A DNA stretch of 64,000 nt. Source: Aequorivita viscosa (lineage in GTDB: Bacteria > Bacteroidota > Bacteroidia > Flavobacteriales > Flavobacteriaceae). Below the pieces are notes generated by a model, which did no database searches, was not told the origin of the DNA, and was given only the letters and a program-made list of their open reading frames with translations. The DNA lies in the NCBI RefSeq assembly GCF_900106795.1, contig NZ_FNNS01000009.1, positions 81,996 through 145,995 of the forward strand. Reading direction: 5' to 3'. Made by a program: the position numbers and the translations under genes. Below, in pieces: positions 8,541-18,446 of this stretch; position 1 is the stretch's first letter; every line of letters starts with the position of its first letter.

Positions 8541-11500
8541 TTAGTTTTTAATAATTTTTAAAGTTCTTTCCGTTTCGTTAAAATAGACCTTCATTAAATA
8601 AACGCCTTGAGAAAAATCTTGGATGTTAATTTCAAAGTTTAAACCTTCGGGGTGAAAATTGTTTATCTCTTGCCCATAAATATTATAAAAAACAATTTGG
8701 TCTATAGGCTCACTCGTTTTGAAGTTAAGCATATCGTTTGTAGGATTTGGAAATACTTTTAAAACTTCTTTTTTTACAATTACATTATTAGATAAGGTGG
8801 TTTCTCCTTCTATAGCTATGTTGTTAAAAACGACTTCTTTACTTTCTTCAGCATACATGTCAGTCCCGTCAAAACGCATTCGCACAGTAAAATCAGGATT
8901 GTCATTTGCTAGAAGAACATCAGAAAAGTCGAATAGCTTTACTTCAAATGTGTCTGAAATAGTTTCCGAAGGGTTCATTAAGTTGGTTGTTGACCAGTCT
9001 GAACCATCCCAATAATCTACCAATAAGGTTTGTGCTGCGCCATCAGTACTTACGGCAAAAGAAAGCTTTACGTTTTCTAATTCTGTCGTAGGGATGTGAA
9101 ATTCGAGAGTATTTTCCAAATCACCTGCCCTAAAGGGTTGTTTAACTTGAATTCCCTTCATCATATCTGAAGAATAGGGGATGTCGTTATTCGCCTCTGG
9201 TCTGTAATTTAGCGGAGTTGGTGAGTTTTTGCGTTCAAAAGAAGCCTTTCTCCAATTGGGGTCGCCACTTGTAAAAGGATATCCATCTAAACACGAAGTA
9301 TAAAGTATAGACGAATTTAAAGCGTTACTAGCATAGGTGGCATCTAAAAATTCAAGAGGTGTGTCGTTTGGAATTTCTCCGTCCATTAACCAGAAATAGA
9401 CAACTTCTGGAGATGCTGATCCTGTTACAAAATTGGCTTGAATTTGCATATTTCCAGTTGGAGTTACTTCAATTATAGGGTTAGTTCCCGTAACACTGCC
9501 GCTCCAATGCGAAAATTCATAACCAGGGAACGCAGTAACCTCTAAAGTAACAGGAATGCCTTCAAAATATTTTCCTGTCCAAGGATACGGATTTTCTGGC
9601 ACACCTGGAGTTGCTGGGTCTATGTTTATGGTGCTTATTTTTACAAATCCAGCCTCGCTGCTAGAAACGTTTATATCAACGTCTACCACGTTCGAAATTG
9701 CAAAATAATCTTTTATTTGATTTCTTTGAGCTGTCGGTCGCGTGTTTCCCCAGTCTAATAAATTTGTTTTTTCTGAAGGATCATAAAATTGATCGCGTGG
9801 ATAACGATGTGTGTTTTCTGCCAAATATGGTTCAATTTCATCAAAAGTTTCATGTACTGCATTGTTGAAATATGTTGGTGTAAATACCGTATTCAGTACA
9901 TCTGCAAATCGATTGATAAATTGATTCTTAAAACTTTCATTCTCCAACAGGTTGCCTAACAGAATATTATTATCAGATCCACTCGTGATGTCTGAGTAAA
10001 ATTCTAACCAATTGGTCTCATCTTTTAAAGACGCTTCAAAATCTTGAACCGATAATCGCCATTTTCCATCGCCATAACCATTATTAACAGGTACGCGAGC
10101 TTTCCAAAAAGCTCTTTCGAAACTATCATTTGCCGCAAAAATTTCTAAAACAAAGTGATCTATAAACGATGCCATATCCAGCATGTCTGTGGCTTGACTA
10201 TATAAGGTGGGGTTTGCCATGTTATTATCGATAATAAAATCGCGCATATCTATGTATGCTTGATAATCATCATCACTTCCTTCATCTAATTCGCAATTTA
10301 CTCCTTTGCAATCAACAATTGCGACGTTGTCATTGTCTAAGTCGAAGTTTAAGGCATAATGGTGGTCGTCAATTCGATCGCGAACTGCATTGAGGCCCCA
10401 ATATTCTCCGTTTATAAAATGAATTACAGGCTTAACTCGTGTAAGGCCATTAAAAATGGGTTGCATCGTTCTGTTAAAAACAACATCATACGAAACCGGA
10501 CCACCAGAACCATCACCACGCAACATTATTCGCTTAAACTCATTGTTGTTGGGAACTGTAGCGTCTGGTATTGGACTGTCAAAAAGGTTATGTTCAAAAA
10601 CACTTTGCTCATCATAATCGCTTCTTGCGTAAAACCTGAGGTTTTTTATAGCTCTTTTTCTAGAGTTATTTCCGTGTATTCTCAAGCCAGCATTTTGACT
10701 CAGCACCAAATTTAACTCAGTTCCGTTAGGTTCAAATATTTCTAGATTTACAGGGTATTCATAATCTCTTCCTCGTCGCCAATAGTTGTTCCATTCGGGT
10801 CTGTATGATTGTGTGTTGTTTGGATTCTCAAGCCGCCAAGTGTCAAAATCAATTCCAGAGGTATATATTCCTTCATTGTAGCCAAACAATAAATTTTCTT
10901 GAATCTGTAGTGAAAGCACAGGGATGTTATACGGATTTCCGCCACTCCAAACAAAAAAAGTTTCGGAAGCTATTTTAGAGGCTATTCCACTTACATACGC
11001 TCTGGCTTTTATAACTGTAGCTTTTCGAACTGGGCTTGGTGGAATGTATAACGGGTCTTGATTGGTGTTTTTTGTTGTTACCTGGTCTGGCTCCAAAGAT
11101 TTATCGTAAACATTAATGGCTTGCGAATAAATTATAGATGTGTAACTGTCGGTAAGCATTGGGCCTAATGGATCGCCTACGTCTAAAGGATATTCATTTT
11201 TATAGTTGAAACTTGTCCCTGAAAGATTGTCTATTAAAGGTTCAGATCCGTCTAAGGTATAAACAATTACTGCGTTTGGGTTAGTGTGCGAGATGGTTAA
11301 ATCAAATGCATTGCTGTACAGACCTGATGCTTGCGAAAAAGTTGGAGGAACCAAAAGTTCTGAAAGTCCTGTTCCAGTATTTGAAGCACCAGGAGTGCTC
11401 GTGTAGAAATACCACCAAGGGCCAGTGCCATCTGGTTGCCTTCCGTAGGAAACATCGGGGTCTAAAGCCACACTGGGAGACTCGTCTACCAGTACCGATT

Positions 11501-11882
11501 GGGCGTTGGTTAGTGTTATGGCTTCTCCGCCAGAACTAATTTTAAAATTGGTGTGAAGTGGTTCTCCTACCACGGTGCGATCTTTGTCTGTAGCCCAAAT
11601 TATTACATACGAATTTGCAGCTAAGGTTAACGACGGAAAAACCCATTTAAAAGGAATAGTAGCGTCGTCTGTTAGTCCGAAACCTTGAAGATTAACCGAT
11701 GAGCTGCCGTAATTGTGAAGCTCTATCCAGTCTCCATAATCTCCGTCTTCATCAGAAATTGTGGTGTTGTTTGAAGCCATTACTTCGTTAATAGCAATGT
11801 CTTGGGCGTGGGAAATTGTTAATGAAAAAACAAGTAGCACAAGAAGCGCTACTTGTTTTTTCAAAGTGATGTTTGTTTTCAT
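8541..11882 (-). CDS. Secreted CotH-like protein with lamin-tail, chitobiase-like, InlB-like and T9SS sorting domains
   Basis: The 1113-residue product begins with a signal peptide ending SHAQ near residue 27. Next is a lamin-tail domain (INEVMASN, WIELHNYG; about 28-140) and a chitobiase-type C-terminal domain (VYTLDGSEP; about 185-320). A CotH kinase-like domain follows (about 325-720), with LRIHGNNSRK, GEYWGLNAVRDR, FAANDSF and QDFEASL segments. After it come a divergent InlB-type repeat (YEFSHWSG; about 760-830), a beta-sandwich region and a C-terminal type A T9SS sorting domain (VFPNPTND to the end). It is therefore predicted to cross the outer membrane through T9SS and stay on the cell surface or be released. 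CotH in spore coats is an atypical protein kinase. Whether this copy is active is unknown. Confidence 0.85.
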   Translation of the reverse strand: MKTNITLKKQVALLVLLVFSLTISHAQDIAINEVMASNNTTISDEDGDYGDWIELHNYGSSSVNLQGFGLTDDATIPFKWVFPSLTLAANSYVIIWATDKDRTVVGEPLHTNFKISSGGEAITLTNAQSVLVDESPSVALDPDVSYGRQPDGTGPWWYFYTSTPGASNTGTGLSELLVPPTFSQASGLYSNAFDLTISHTNPNAVIVYTLDGSEPLIDNLSGTSFNYKNEYPLDVGDPLGPMLTDSYTSIIYSQAINVYDKSLEPDQVTTKNTNQDPLYIPPSPVRKATVIKARAYVSGIASKIASETFFVWSGGNPYNIPVLSLQIQENLLFGYNEGIYTSGIDFDTWRLENPNNTQSYRPEWNNYWRRGRDYEYPVNLEIFEPNGTELNLVLSQNAGLRIHGNNSRKRAIKNLRFYARSDYDEQSVFEHNLFDSPIPDATVPNNNEFKRIMLRGDGSGGPVSYDVVFNRTMQPIFNGLTRVKPVIHFINGEYWGLNAVRDRIDDHHYALNFDLDNDNVAIVDCKGVNCELDEGSDDDYQAYIDMRDFIIDNNMANPTLYSQATDMLDMASFIDHFVLEIFAANDSFERAFWKARVPVNNGYGDGKWRLSVQDFEASLKDETNWLEFYSDITSGSDNNILLGNLLENESFKNQFINRFADVLNTVFTPTYFNNAVHETFDEIEPYLAENTHRYPRDQFYDPSEKTNLLDWGNTRPTAQRNQIKDYFAISNVVDVDINVSSSEAGFVKISTINIDPATPGVPENPYPWTGKYFEGIPVTLEVTAFPGYEFSHWSGSVTGTNPIIEVTPTGNMQIQANFVTGSASPEVVYFWLMDGEIPNDTPLEFLDATYASNALNSSILYTSCLDGYPFTSGDPNWRKASFERKNSPTPLNYRPEANNDIPYSSDMMKGIQVKQPFRAGDLENTLEFHIPTTELENVKLSFAVSTDGAAQTLLVDYWDGSDWSTTNLMNPSETISDTFEVKLFDFSDVLLANDNPDFTVRMRFDGTDMYAEESKEVVFNNIAIEGETTLSNNVIVKKEVLKVFPNPTNDMLNFKTSEPIDQIVFYNIYGQEINNFHPEGLNFEINIQDFSQGVYLMKVYFNETERTLKIIKN

Positions 11883-12300
11883 TAATTTGGTTTTTTAGTA
11901 ATTGAAATCCGTGAAAATAAATCTGAATGATTTACATAAGTAGTTGTAAATACACCGTAAAAAAGATTTAAATGTATTAAAACTCCTTGTAACATGTAAA
12001 AGTAATACAAAATACCGTAAATAATTTAAAAAAACATAATTATTGCGGTGGTTGAATGAATTTTTCTTTTTTTTGTATTTGCCGCTAATGATATGTGTAG
12101 GAATAAAGCTTTAATTTTTCCCTATTCTAATTGAATGAAATTGAAATTTTGACGATAATGCCTTTAGGGTGGTTGGGTGTTGTTTTTAAAACCTATTTAA
12201 AATTCCCAATGGTTTGTGTTTATAGAAATACGTTGTTCTTCTTTACTTTATTTCTTTAGTTGAATAAGCCTAATGCGGATGGTAGGGTGTTAATTCGCAC
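11883..12300. other. AT-rich intergenic region upstream of the CotH gene
   Basis: In these 418 bases I see no open frame with a protein-like composition and no RNA gene. The region should hold the promoter of the minus-strand CotH gene, but I find no clean TAnnTTTG match with a suitable TTG upstream. Confidence 0.5.
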
Positions 12301-13389
12301 TTAATAAATAACTGCATTGCCCGTAACAAAAATTAAAAGGGCAATAAAAAAACCGGTGTTAAATGTGAATCCAAGAAAAGCAAACTTGATAAACGTGAGT
12401 AAATGGCTTTGCTGATAAAATCGTTTTAAGGCGAAATAGAAGTAAATCGCTCCCAAAATAATAATATATGGCCAATCTAGTAGACTGGTTTTAAAGATTA
12501 ACTCTGGAATGGTTACTAACAGTTTAACAACAAAAACAAAACTGAAAATATGGAAGATGAATATCATATGCTCCATATACGTATACTTCTTTTTTGAATA
12601 AAGTATCCAGAAAAACAATGTGAATAAAGGCGCGAAAAAGAAAAGAAAGAAGGGCATCTTAGCGCTGAAATAATCAATAAAGGAATATGGGTCTTCTGCT
12701 ATTTTTTTTACGGCAACCATTCGTGAATATAACCAACGGTTTTTAAACGAATTTGTATGCTGAAGTTTTTGTAAAGCTTCGGTAGGGGTTTCCAATGGAT
12801 ATCTATAATGGTGGCCTAAATACATTGTGCTCCGCTCCACTTGGTTTTCAAAGTATGGTAACGAATCTAATAAACGCTCCGGAAAGTAATTTGGAATATC
12901 CAACTTTTTGGCCATTAGAGTGTCTCCATTTAAATCGGAAATGAATATATCTGGAGGGAGTGAATTGATCTTTTCACTTACTTCCGATTCATTTTTAGCA
13001 GTTGTTAAATTTAGGAAATCGTCTTTTTCTGAAGTATCTATTACTCCGATAAAACCTTTTATCAAAAAGTAAATAATTGATACGCTTAAAAAAAACCGAA
13101 ATGGATTGGCATACTTTAAGCGCTGTCCTGAAACATAGTTTTTAGTGATGCGTCCAGGATGAAATAATAGATCCCGCAAGGTATGGCGAAGTCGGGAGTC
13201 GTAAACTAAAATACTGCCCAGGAATTCTGAAAGAAAATCTAATACCGAAAGCTGTTTTTTGCTGTTTATTTGTGAGCAATGCGGACAATAGACGTCACTT
13301 TTATCTAAAGGTTGTTTGCAATTCAAACATTCAGTGCCTCGATACCGAAGTGACTTCCTGCTGCTAAATTCTTTTTTCTTGCGTTTCAT
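12301..13389 (-). CDS. DUF3667 membrane protein with N-terminal zinc ribbon
   Basis: The 362-residue product has two CxxC pairs (CLNC near residue 20 and CPHC near residue 33) that form a probable zinc ribbon. The characteristic DUF3667 segment follows, with DSRLRHTLRDLLFHPG and YVSGQRLKYANPFRF at about 59-95. Then come one membrane helix (about 97-113), a soluble insert (about 115-245) and four helices to the C-terminus. The family is common in Bacteroidota and its function is not known. The gene is followed by a 417-base gap and lies about 100 bases downstream of the plug gene on the same strand. That spacing could allow co-transcription. Confidence 0.85.
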   Translation of the reverse strand: MKRKKKEFSSRKSLRYRGTECLNCKQPLDKSDVYCPHCSQINSKKQLSVLDFLSEFLGSILVYDSRLRHTLRDLLFHPGRITKNYVSGQRLKYANPFRFFLSVSIIYFLIKGFIGVIDTSEKDDFLNLTTAKNESEVSEKINSLPPDIFISDLNGDTLMAKKLDIPNYFPERLLDSLPYFENQVERSTMYLGHHYRYPLETPTEALQKLQHTNSFKNRWLYSRMVAVKKIAEDPYSFIDYFSAKMPFFLFFFAPLFTLFFWILYSKKKYTYMEHMIFIFHIFSFVFVVKLLVTIPELIFKTSLLDWPYIIILGAIYFYFALKRFYQQSHLLTFIKFAFLGFTFNTGFFIALLIFVTGNAVIY

Positions 13390-13491
13390 CGTGCGCTTAA
13401 AATAAGCAGTGTTTTAAGCTTCTAATTTAGTAAGTATTGAAAACCACGTTAGAAATCAGAGTAAAGATAGAGTTCATATACATATTTCACT

Positions 13492-14748
13492 CTAATTATT
13501 ACTGATGTTAATTGAGTTTGCTGCTCCCATACCTATAATTCTGTCGTAGCGAGCGCCGAGGTCTCTAAAATAAACCACTACTGTATAGTCGTTTTCGGTT
13601 TGCCAGAAATCACCACTTACGGCGCCACTGTCCACGGTGCCATCACGGTTAACTACTACATACTTATAGTTGTAGAAACCTTGCTTAAACAAACGTTCGT
13701 TTCGGTAAGAATCACTCTGCTTATCATATTTCATATAAGTGCTACCATCGATTGTCCAATTGTTGAAATTGCCATAAATATGTAATTCTTTATCGCCAAG
13801 ATCATCGTAATATTGAAGGTTAAAGTGAACTCGTACGTATTCCGCTTCTATATCCTGATTTTGTGCATCGACATTTCGAACTACAAAATTTCCGTTTATA
13901 TCGGGATTGTAAGTGTAAGGTTTATTGTATCTAGGTGTATTGGTAAAGAGGTAATTTTCATATACATCGGTTAACGAAACAGACCGAACTCCATTGGTTG
14001 CAGAACGTTCATCTTTATTGTCAAATGCCAAGAATTCGTTTCCTCCGCCAAACGATGCTTCTTTGTCATATTTATATATTAACTCATTTCCCATTGTGTA
14101 TTGAGGAACAAGATCGGTTATACCCGCTTTTAAGTTACTGTTTTGTAACACAAGGGTTTTGACTGTTTGTTTTGGATTGATTAAAAGTAGATTGGGAGAA
14201 TTAACAGTAAACTGAACCACCTGTTTCTCATTGATGTATTTTAAATCTCTCGAACGTTTAATTTCTACACCTACAGAAGCAATACTTTCTGCAACTAAGA
14301 ATTTTCGCGAAAAAATAATATCGCCATCACTATTGGTTACACTCAATAAATAATTTCCACTTTTTAATAAACGCCGCGTATCCCTGTTGGGAATAGTAAG
14401 CGTATAATGTGAATAAATTTGAAGCGTGTTTAAAGAGTTTTCATACGTTGAAATACGAACATCGTCAAATCCGTCTAAGTACTCGCTTTTTGATAAATCG
14501 CTAGGAGACCAGTCAAAATCGTGATGCGTAAGGGTGTAATAAAAATCTTCTTCCTTTCCATTTAGCGCATCAAATGATAGCTGTAATCTATCGCCTAGTC
14601 GAATAATAGGAAGTTGACTTTGGTCGGTTGCTCCGCGAAATTGTACGGTTCTAATATAAGGCGGTTCTATTTTTTCTTGCAACTGAGCAAAAATTTGAGA
14701 AGCGAAAAGCAAGGAAAATAAGAAGGTTAGTTGTATTTTGTTCATCAT
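13492..14748 (-). CDS. Type IX secretion system plug protein (DUF5103)
   Basis: The 418-residue product has a signal peptide (hydrophobic core about 7-18, ending IFAQ). It matches the family formerly called DUF5103: IRTVQFRG near 32-40, TLTHHDFDWSPSDL, NYLFTNTPRYNKPYTYNP near 265-283, LHIYGNFNNW near 318-327 and YNYKYVVV. Family members include the Plug protein that caps the SprA translocon pore on the periplasmic side in Flavobacterium T9SS. That role fits a genome encoding T9SS-sorted proteins, two of which are in this window. Two consecutive ATG codons (14748 and 14745) are possible starts. No other T9SS core gene is adjacent. Confidence 0.88.
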   Translation of the reverse strand: MMNKIQLTFLFSLLFASQIFAQLQEKIEPPYIRTVQFRGATDQSQLPIIRLGDRLQLSFDALNGKEEDFYYTLTHHDFDWSPSDLSKSEYLDGFDDVRISTYENSLNTLQIYSHYTLTIPNRDTRRLLKSGNYLLSVTNSDGDIIFSRKFLVAESIASVGVEIKRSRDLKYINEKQVVQFTVNSPNLLLINPKQTVKTLVLQNSNLKAGITDLVPQYTMGNELIYKYDKEASFGGGNEFLAFDNKDERSATNGVRSVSLTDVYENYLFTNTPRYNKPYTYNPDINGNFVVRNVDAQNQDIEAEYVRVHFNLQYYDDLGDKELHIYGNFNNWTIDGSTYMKYDKQSDSYRNERLFKQGFYNYKYVVVNRDGTVDSGAVSGDFWQTENDYTVVVYFRDLGARYDRIIGMGAANSINISNN

Positions 14749-15102
14749 AACATTTTAAAAGGCTAATATAAAACAAATTTTGTGCCCGAAGCTGATGTGT
14801 AGTTAGAGAAATAAAACGGAAGTGTAGTTAGCTTTACTATATGCTAATAGGCAAAGTAGGTTTATATAAAAGGGTTGTGCAGAGTTTTTTGAAGCTGTTG
14901 GTTCATTCAAATTTACCCAAAATCCAGATTGCCGAATGTAACCGATATTTTAAAAATACTATTTCATCTTGTTAAACCTGCAAAATTATACGCTTTTATT
15001 GTGCAATAGTCTTTTTAATTTTTAAATTTGTGCGCTCCAAAAATCGACCGAAATATTTCGGAAGTTAGGGGTGTAAAAAAGGCATTATTAATATCCATAG
15101 AT
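14749..15102. other. Divergent intergenic region between the T9SS plug gene and nqrA
   Basis: The 354 bases hold the nqrA promoter (separate entry) and a 70-base AT-rich leader. On the minus strand, TAAATTTG (complement of 14908-14915) and TAATTTTG (complement of 14981-14988) match the Bacteroidota -7 pattern. Neither has a TTG at an ideal distance, so the plug promoter is unresolved. Confidence 0.5.
14999..15030 (+). promoter_or_regulatory. Promoter of the nqr operon (TTG-N21-TAAATTTG)
   Basis: TTG at 14999-15001 is followed after 21 bases by TAAATTTG at 15023-15030, which matches the Bacteroidota sigma-A consensus TTG-N17-23-TAnnTTTG. The -7 element overlaps the upstream alternative start (TTG at 15028), which rules that start out. 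It supports the ATG at 15103, with a leader of roughly 65 bases. Confidence 0.65.
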
Positions 15103-16455
15103 ATGTCCAAAGACATTAAGATTAAAAAAGGTCTTACCATTAATTTAAAAGGCGACGCCGAAAAAACACTTTCCAGTGCGCCGAGATCTAGAACTTTTGT
15201 TATCAAACCTGCCGATTTTCATTTAATTACCCCAAAAATGGTGATTAAAGAAGGTGAAAAGTTTTTAGCAGGAGATGCAATTTTCTATTCTAAAGATAAC
15301 GAACTAATAAAGTTTGTTTCTCCGGTAAGTGGCACCTTGACTAAAATAGAACGAGGTGCAAAAAGAGTAATCACCACATTGTTGATTGAGGCAGATGCAC
15401 AAGATTCGTTCAGGGATTTTGGTATTTTAAATCCAGATTCCTCTAGTGCAGAGGCTATAAAAAGCCGTTTGCTAGAGTCTGGTTGCTGGCCATTTATTAT
15501 GCAGCGTCCGTATGCGGTAGTTGCTAATACCGAACAAGAGCCAAGAGATATCTTTATTTCTGCATTCAGTTCTGCCCCTTTGGCTAATGATTGCGATTTT
15601 TCACTTCAGAATAAAGAAAAGGAGTTGCAAGCTGCTGTAACCGCATTGAGTAAACTTACTAAAGGTCAGGTTCACGTAGGAGTTGCAAAAGATGCAAATT
15701 CTCCGCTTAAAGGACTAAGAGATGTTGTTGTTCATTCGGTATCGGGTCCTCATCCTGCTGGAAACGTTGGAACTCAGATAAATAAAATCGGACCCGTGAA
15801 TAAGGGTGAAGTGGTTTGGACTATAGCTCCTCAGGATTTAGTGATAATTGGCGAACTTTTACTTACAGGGAAATTTAATGCTGAAAGAATAATCGCATTA
15901 TCCGGCTCAGAGGTTAAAACTCCAAAATATTACAAAACTAAAATAGGTTCAGAAGTATCTACCTTCTTGTACGACTCAGGACTTAATAGCGAAAACATTC
16001 GTGTTATAAGTGGTGATGTGCTTACAGGAACAAAAATATCTCCAAAAGGACATTTAGGTTTTTATAGTAATACCGTAACGGTTATCCCGGAAGGGGATGA
16101 TTATGAGTTGTTTGGTTGGAACAAACCGGTTTTTGATAAAATATCTACATCTAGGGCTTTAACTTTTTCTTGGTTAGTGCCAAATAAGAAATACGATTTA
16201 GATACTAATACAAATGGTGAACACCGTAATTTTGTAGTTACTGGAAGCTATGAAGAGGTTTTTCCGCTAGATATGTATCCGTTGCAAATGCTAAAATCGT
16301 GCTTGGTTCAAGACTTAGACGAAATGGAAGCAATGGGAATGTATGAAGTGGCACCAGAAGATTTTGCACTTACCGAATTTGTTTGTGTAAGTAAGCAGCC
16401 ACACCAACAGATCATCCGGAACGGTCTGGATTTAATGTTTAAAGAAATTGGATAA
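15103..16455 (+). CDS. nqrA: Na+-translocating NADH:quinone reductase subunit A
   Basis: NqrA is the peripheral, quinone-associated subunit of the six-subunit Na+-NQR complex, which oxidises NADH, reduces ubiquinone or menaquinone and pumps Na+ out of the cell. The 450-residue product starts at the ATG at 15103 (MSKDIKIKKG), matching the usual NqrA N-terminus. It contains the RnfC/NqrA barrel-sandwich segment (GDAIFYSKDN, SPVSGTL; about 55-80) and the long central region with VHSVSGPHPAGNVGTQI. It is first in an operon in the order A-B-C-D-E-F. The length equals that of typical NqrA. The promoter just upstream fixes the start. Confidence 0.95.
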   Translation: MSKDIKIKKGLTINLKGDAEKTLSSAPRSRTFVIKPADFHLITPKMVIKEGEKFLAGDAIFYSKDNELIKFVSPVSGTLTKIERGAKRVITTLLIEADAQDSFRDFGILNPDSSSAEAIKSRLLESGCWPFIMQRPYAVVANTEQEPRDIFISAFSSAPLANDCDFSLQNKEKELQAAVTALSKLTKGQVHVGVAKDANSPLKGLRDVVVHSVSGPHPAGNVGTQINKIGPVNKGEVVWTIAPQDLVIIGELLLTGKFNAERIIALSGSEVKTPKYYKTKIGSEVSTFLYDSGLNSENIRVISGDVLTGTKISPKGHLGFYSNTVTVIPEGDDYELFGWNKPVFDKISTSRALTFSWLVPNKKYDLDTNTNGEHRNFVVTGSYEEVFPLDMYPLQMLKSCLVQDLDEMEAMGMYEVAPEDFALTEFVCVSKQPHQQIIRNGLDLMFKEIG

Positions 16456-16491
16456 TTATTCATTTTTGAAAAAATGAAAAATACGTAGTAT

Positions 16492-17691
16492 ATGGGATTG
16501 AAACAGAATTTACATAAGCTAAAGGAAAAGTACAGGGGTACTAAGATGGCTCCGGCCTTCAACGCTTTGCATACCTTTTTGTACACGCCAAATGAAACTA
16601 CTCATTCTGGATCGCACGTACGTGTAGTAGACGATTTAAAGCGGACCATGAACACGGTGATTATGGCGCTTGTTCCTTGCTTAATATTTGGAATATTCAA
16701 TGCAGGGTTTCAACATTACGCTGCTATCGACGCATCATTACGTTTAGACCCGCTTGCTAACTTTTTTACTTGGGATAACTTTATTTTAGGAGCTTGGACT
16801 GTCTTACCTTTGGTTTTAATCTCTTATGGAGTAGGACTTGCGGTGGAGTTTATCTTTGCCGTTATTAAAGGGCACGAAGTAGAAGAAGGATATTTAGTAA
16901 CGGGAATGCTTGTGCCACTTATTGTTCCTATCGACATTCCACTTTGGATGCTTACTGTTGCAGTAATCTTCGGAGTTGTTATTGGTAAAGAAGTTTTTGG
17001 AGGAACAGGTATGAACATCCTTAACCCAGCGCTTACCATTCGTGCTTTCTTATTCTTTGCTTATCCAACTTGGATGAGCGGTGATAAGGTTTGGGTTCAC
17101 GGAGCAAGAGATATGGCTGGGCAACCAGACGCTATTTCTGGCGAAACAATTTTAGGAAGTTTAGCGCAAAATCAAGAACATGCATACAGTATTTGGGATA
17201 GCTTTTGGGGCTTTATTCCAGGGTCGGTTGGAGAAACCTCTACCTTCCTAATATTATTAGGCGCAATATTTTTAATTTATACTAAAATCGGAAGCTGGAG
17301 AATTATGCTTTCTGCCGTGATTGGTGCACTCACTATGGGGCTTATCTTTAATGGTGTTGTAAATGCAGGATGGATTCAGGAAGGAAATAGTTTCTATGGC
17401 TTAATGAGTGAAACATTCTGGCATCATTTAGTTATTGGAGGACTTGCTTTCGGTATTGTTTATATGGCTACCGATCCGGTTACTGGCTCACAAACCAATA
17501 AAGGTAAATGGTACTACGGATTCCTTATTGGTTTTATTTCGGTATTGATTCGGGTTTTCAACCCAGCCTACCCAGAAGGAGTAATGCTAGCAATATTGTT
17601 GATGAATGTGTTTGCTCCTACTATTGATCACTATGTGATTCAAGGAAATGTTAAGAAAAGAATGAAACGTTTAAAAGCTAAAACAGCGTAA
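16492..17691 (+). CDS. nqrB: Na+-translocating NADH:quinone reductase subunit B
   Basis: NqrB is a membrane subunit of Na+-NQR that carries covalently bound FMN and riboflavin and forms part of the Na+ path. The 399-residue product has about ten hydrophobic segments. The FMN-attachment motif appears as SGET at residues 216-219, so Thr219 is the expected phosphoester site, matching the threonine in SGAT of Vibrio NqrB. The conserved GKEVFGGTGMNILNPAL segment lies at about 165-181. It lies 36 bases after nqrA and two bases before nqrC. Maturation needs ApbE, which is encoded at the end of this cluster. Confidence 0.95.
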   Translation: MGLKQNLHKLKEKYRGTKMAPAFNALHTFLYTPNETTHSGSHVRVVDDLKRTMNTVIMALVPCLIFGIFNAGFQHYAAIDASLRLDPLANFFTWDNFILGAWTVLPLVLISYGVGLAVEFIFAVIKGHEVEEGYLVTGMLVPLIVPIDIPLWMLTVAVIFGVVIGKEVFGGTGMNILNPALTIRAFLFFAYPTWMSGDKVWVHGARDMAGQPDAISGETILGSLAQNQEHAYSIWDSFWGFIPGSVGETSTFLILLGAIFLIYTKIGSWRIMLSAVIGALTMGLIFNGVVNAGWIQEGNSFYGLMSETFWHHLVIGGLAFGIVYMATDPVTGSQTNKGKWYYGFLIGFISVLIRVFNPAYPEGVMLAILLMNVFAPTIDHYVIQGNVKKRMKRLKAKTA

Positions 17692-17693
17692 TA

Positions 17694-18443
17694 ATGTCAA
17701 AAACAACAGATAAAAACTCATATACTATAATCTTTGCAGTGATTATGGTTATTGTAGTGGGATCGCTTTTGGCCGGAGTTGCTCAGGGACTTAAAAGTAA
17801 GATAACACTAAATGAGCGTTTTGAAAAAATGCAGAATATTCTTTACGCTATGGGAGTCAATGGCAATGAAGGGGATGGAGACGTTACCTTTATTTCTACC
17901 GATAAAGTTGAAGAAGCCTTTGCTAAAAATATTACCAAGCAATTGGTTATTCAAGGCGATAATGTAACTGAAGATCCAGAAGCTTATTTGATTGATATCA
18001 AAAAAGAAGAAACAAAAGCAAAAGATCCGAACTACCAGCGCAGATTGCCATTGTTTGTTGGCGAGCAAGATGGAGAAACAGTTTATGTGCTTCCAATGCG
18101 TGGGAAAGGTCTTTGGGATGCTATCTGGGGGTTTGTCGCACTTGACAAGGACTTTGTGGTTCAAGGTGTATTTTTCGACCACGCAGGCGAAACTCCTGGT
18201 TTAGGGGGCGAGATTAAGCAACGTTATTTTATGGATGACTTTACAGGTGAAAACATCATGGATGGAGACACTTTTAAAGGAATTACGGTGGCAAAAGGTA
18301 ATAACGACCCTATTAACGAAAACAAAACAGATAATAAGGTTGATGCAATTGCAGGAGCTACCATTACAGGAGACGGTATTACAGCAATGATACGAAAGGA
18401 TATTAGACTATACCTACCTTATTTAAAATCTTTAAATCAATAG
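17694..18443 (+). CDS. nqrC: Na+-translocating NADH:quinone reductase subunit C
   Basis: NqrC is a periplasm-facing subunit with one N-terminal membrane helix (about 11-30) and an FMN-binding domain. The flavinylation motif reads AGATIT at residues 220-225, so Thr225 is the predicted covalent FMN site, the same residue number as in Vibrio NqrC. The preceding GETPGLGGEI segment (165-174) is also typical. The 249-residue length is normal. The gene is separated from nqrB by two bases and from nqrD by three. Confidence 0.95.
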   Translation: MSKTTDKNSYTIIFAVIMVIVVGSLLAGVAQGLKSKITLNERFEKMQNILYAMGVNGNEGDGDVTFISTDKVEEAFAKNITKQLVIQGDNVTEDPEAYLIDIKKEETKAKDPNYQRRLPLFVGEQDGETVYVLPMRGKGLWDAIWGFVALDKDFVVQGVFFDHAGETPGLGGEIKQRYFMDDFTGENIMDGDTFKGITVAKGNNDPINENKTDNKVDAIAGATITGDGITAMIRKDIRLYLPYLKSLNQ

Positions 18444-18446
18444 AAT

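Noticed and set aside
8719..9015. Plus-strand open frame of 98 codons
   Set aside because: It is antisense to the CotH gene, with no protein-like features. It is explained as a shadow of the real frame.
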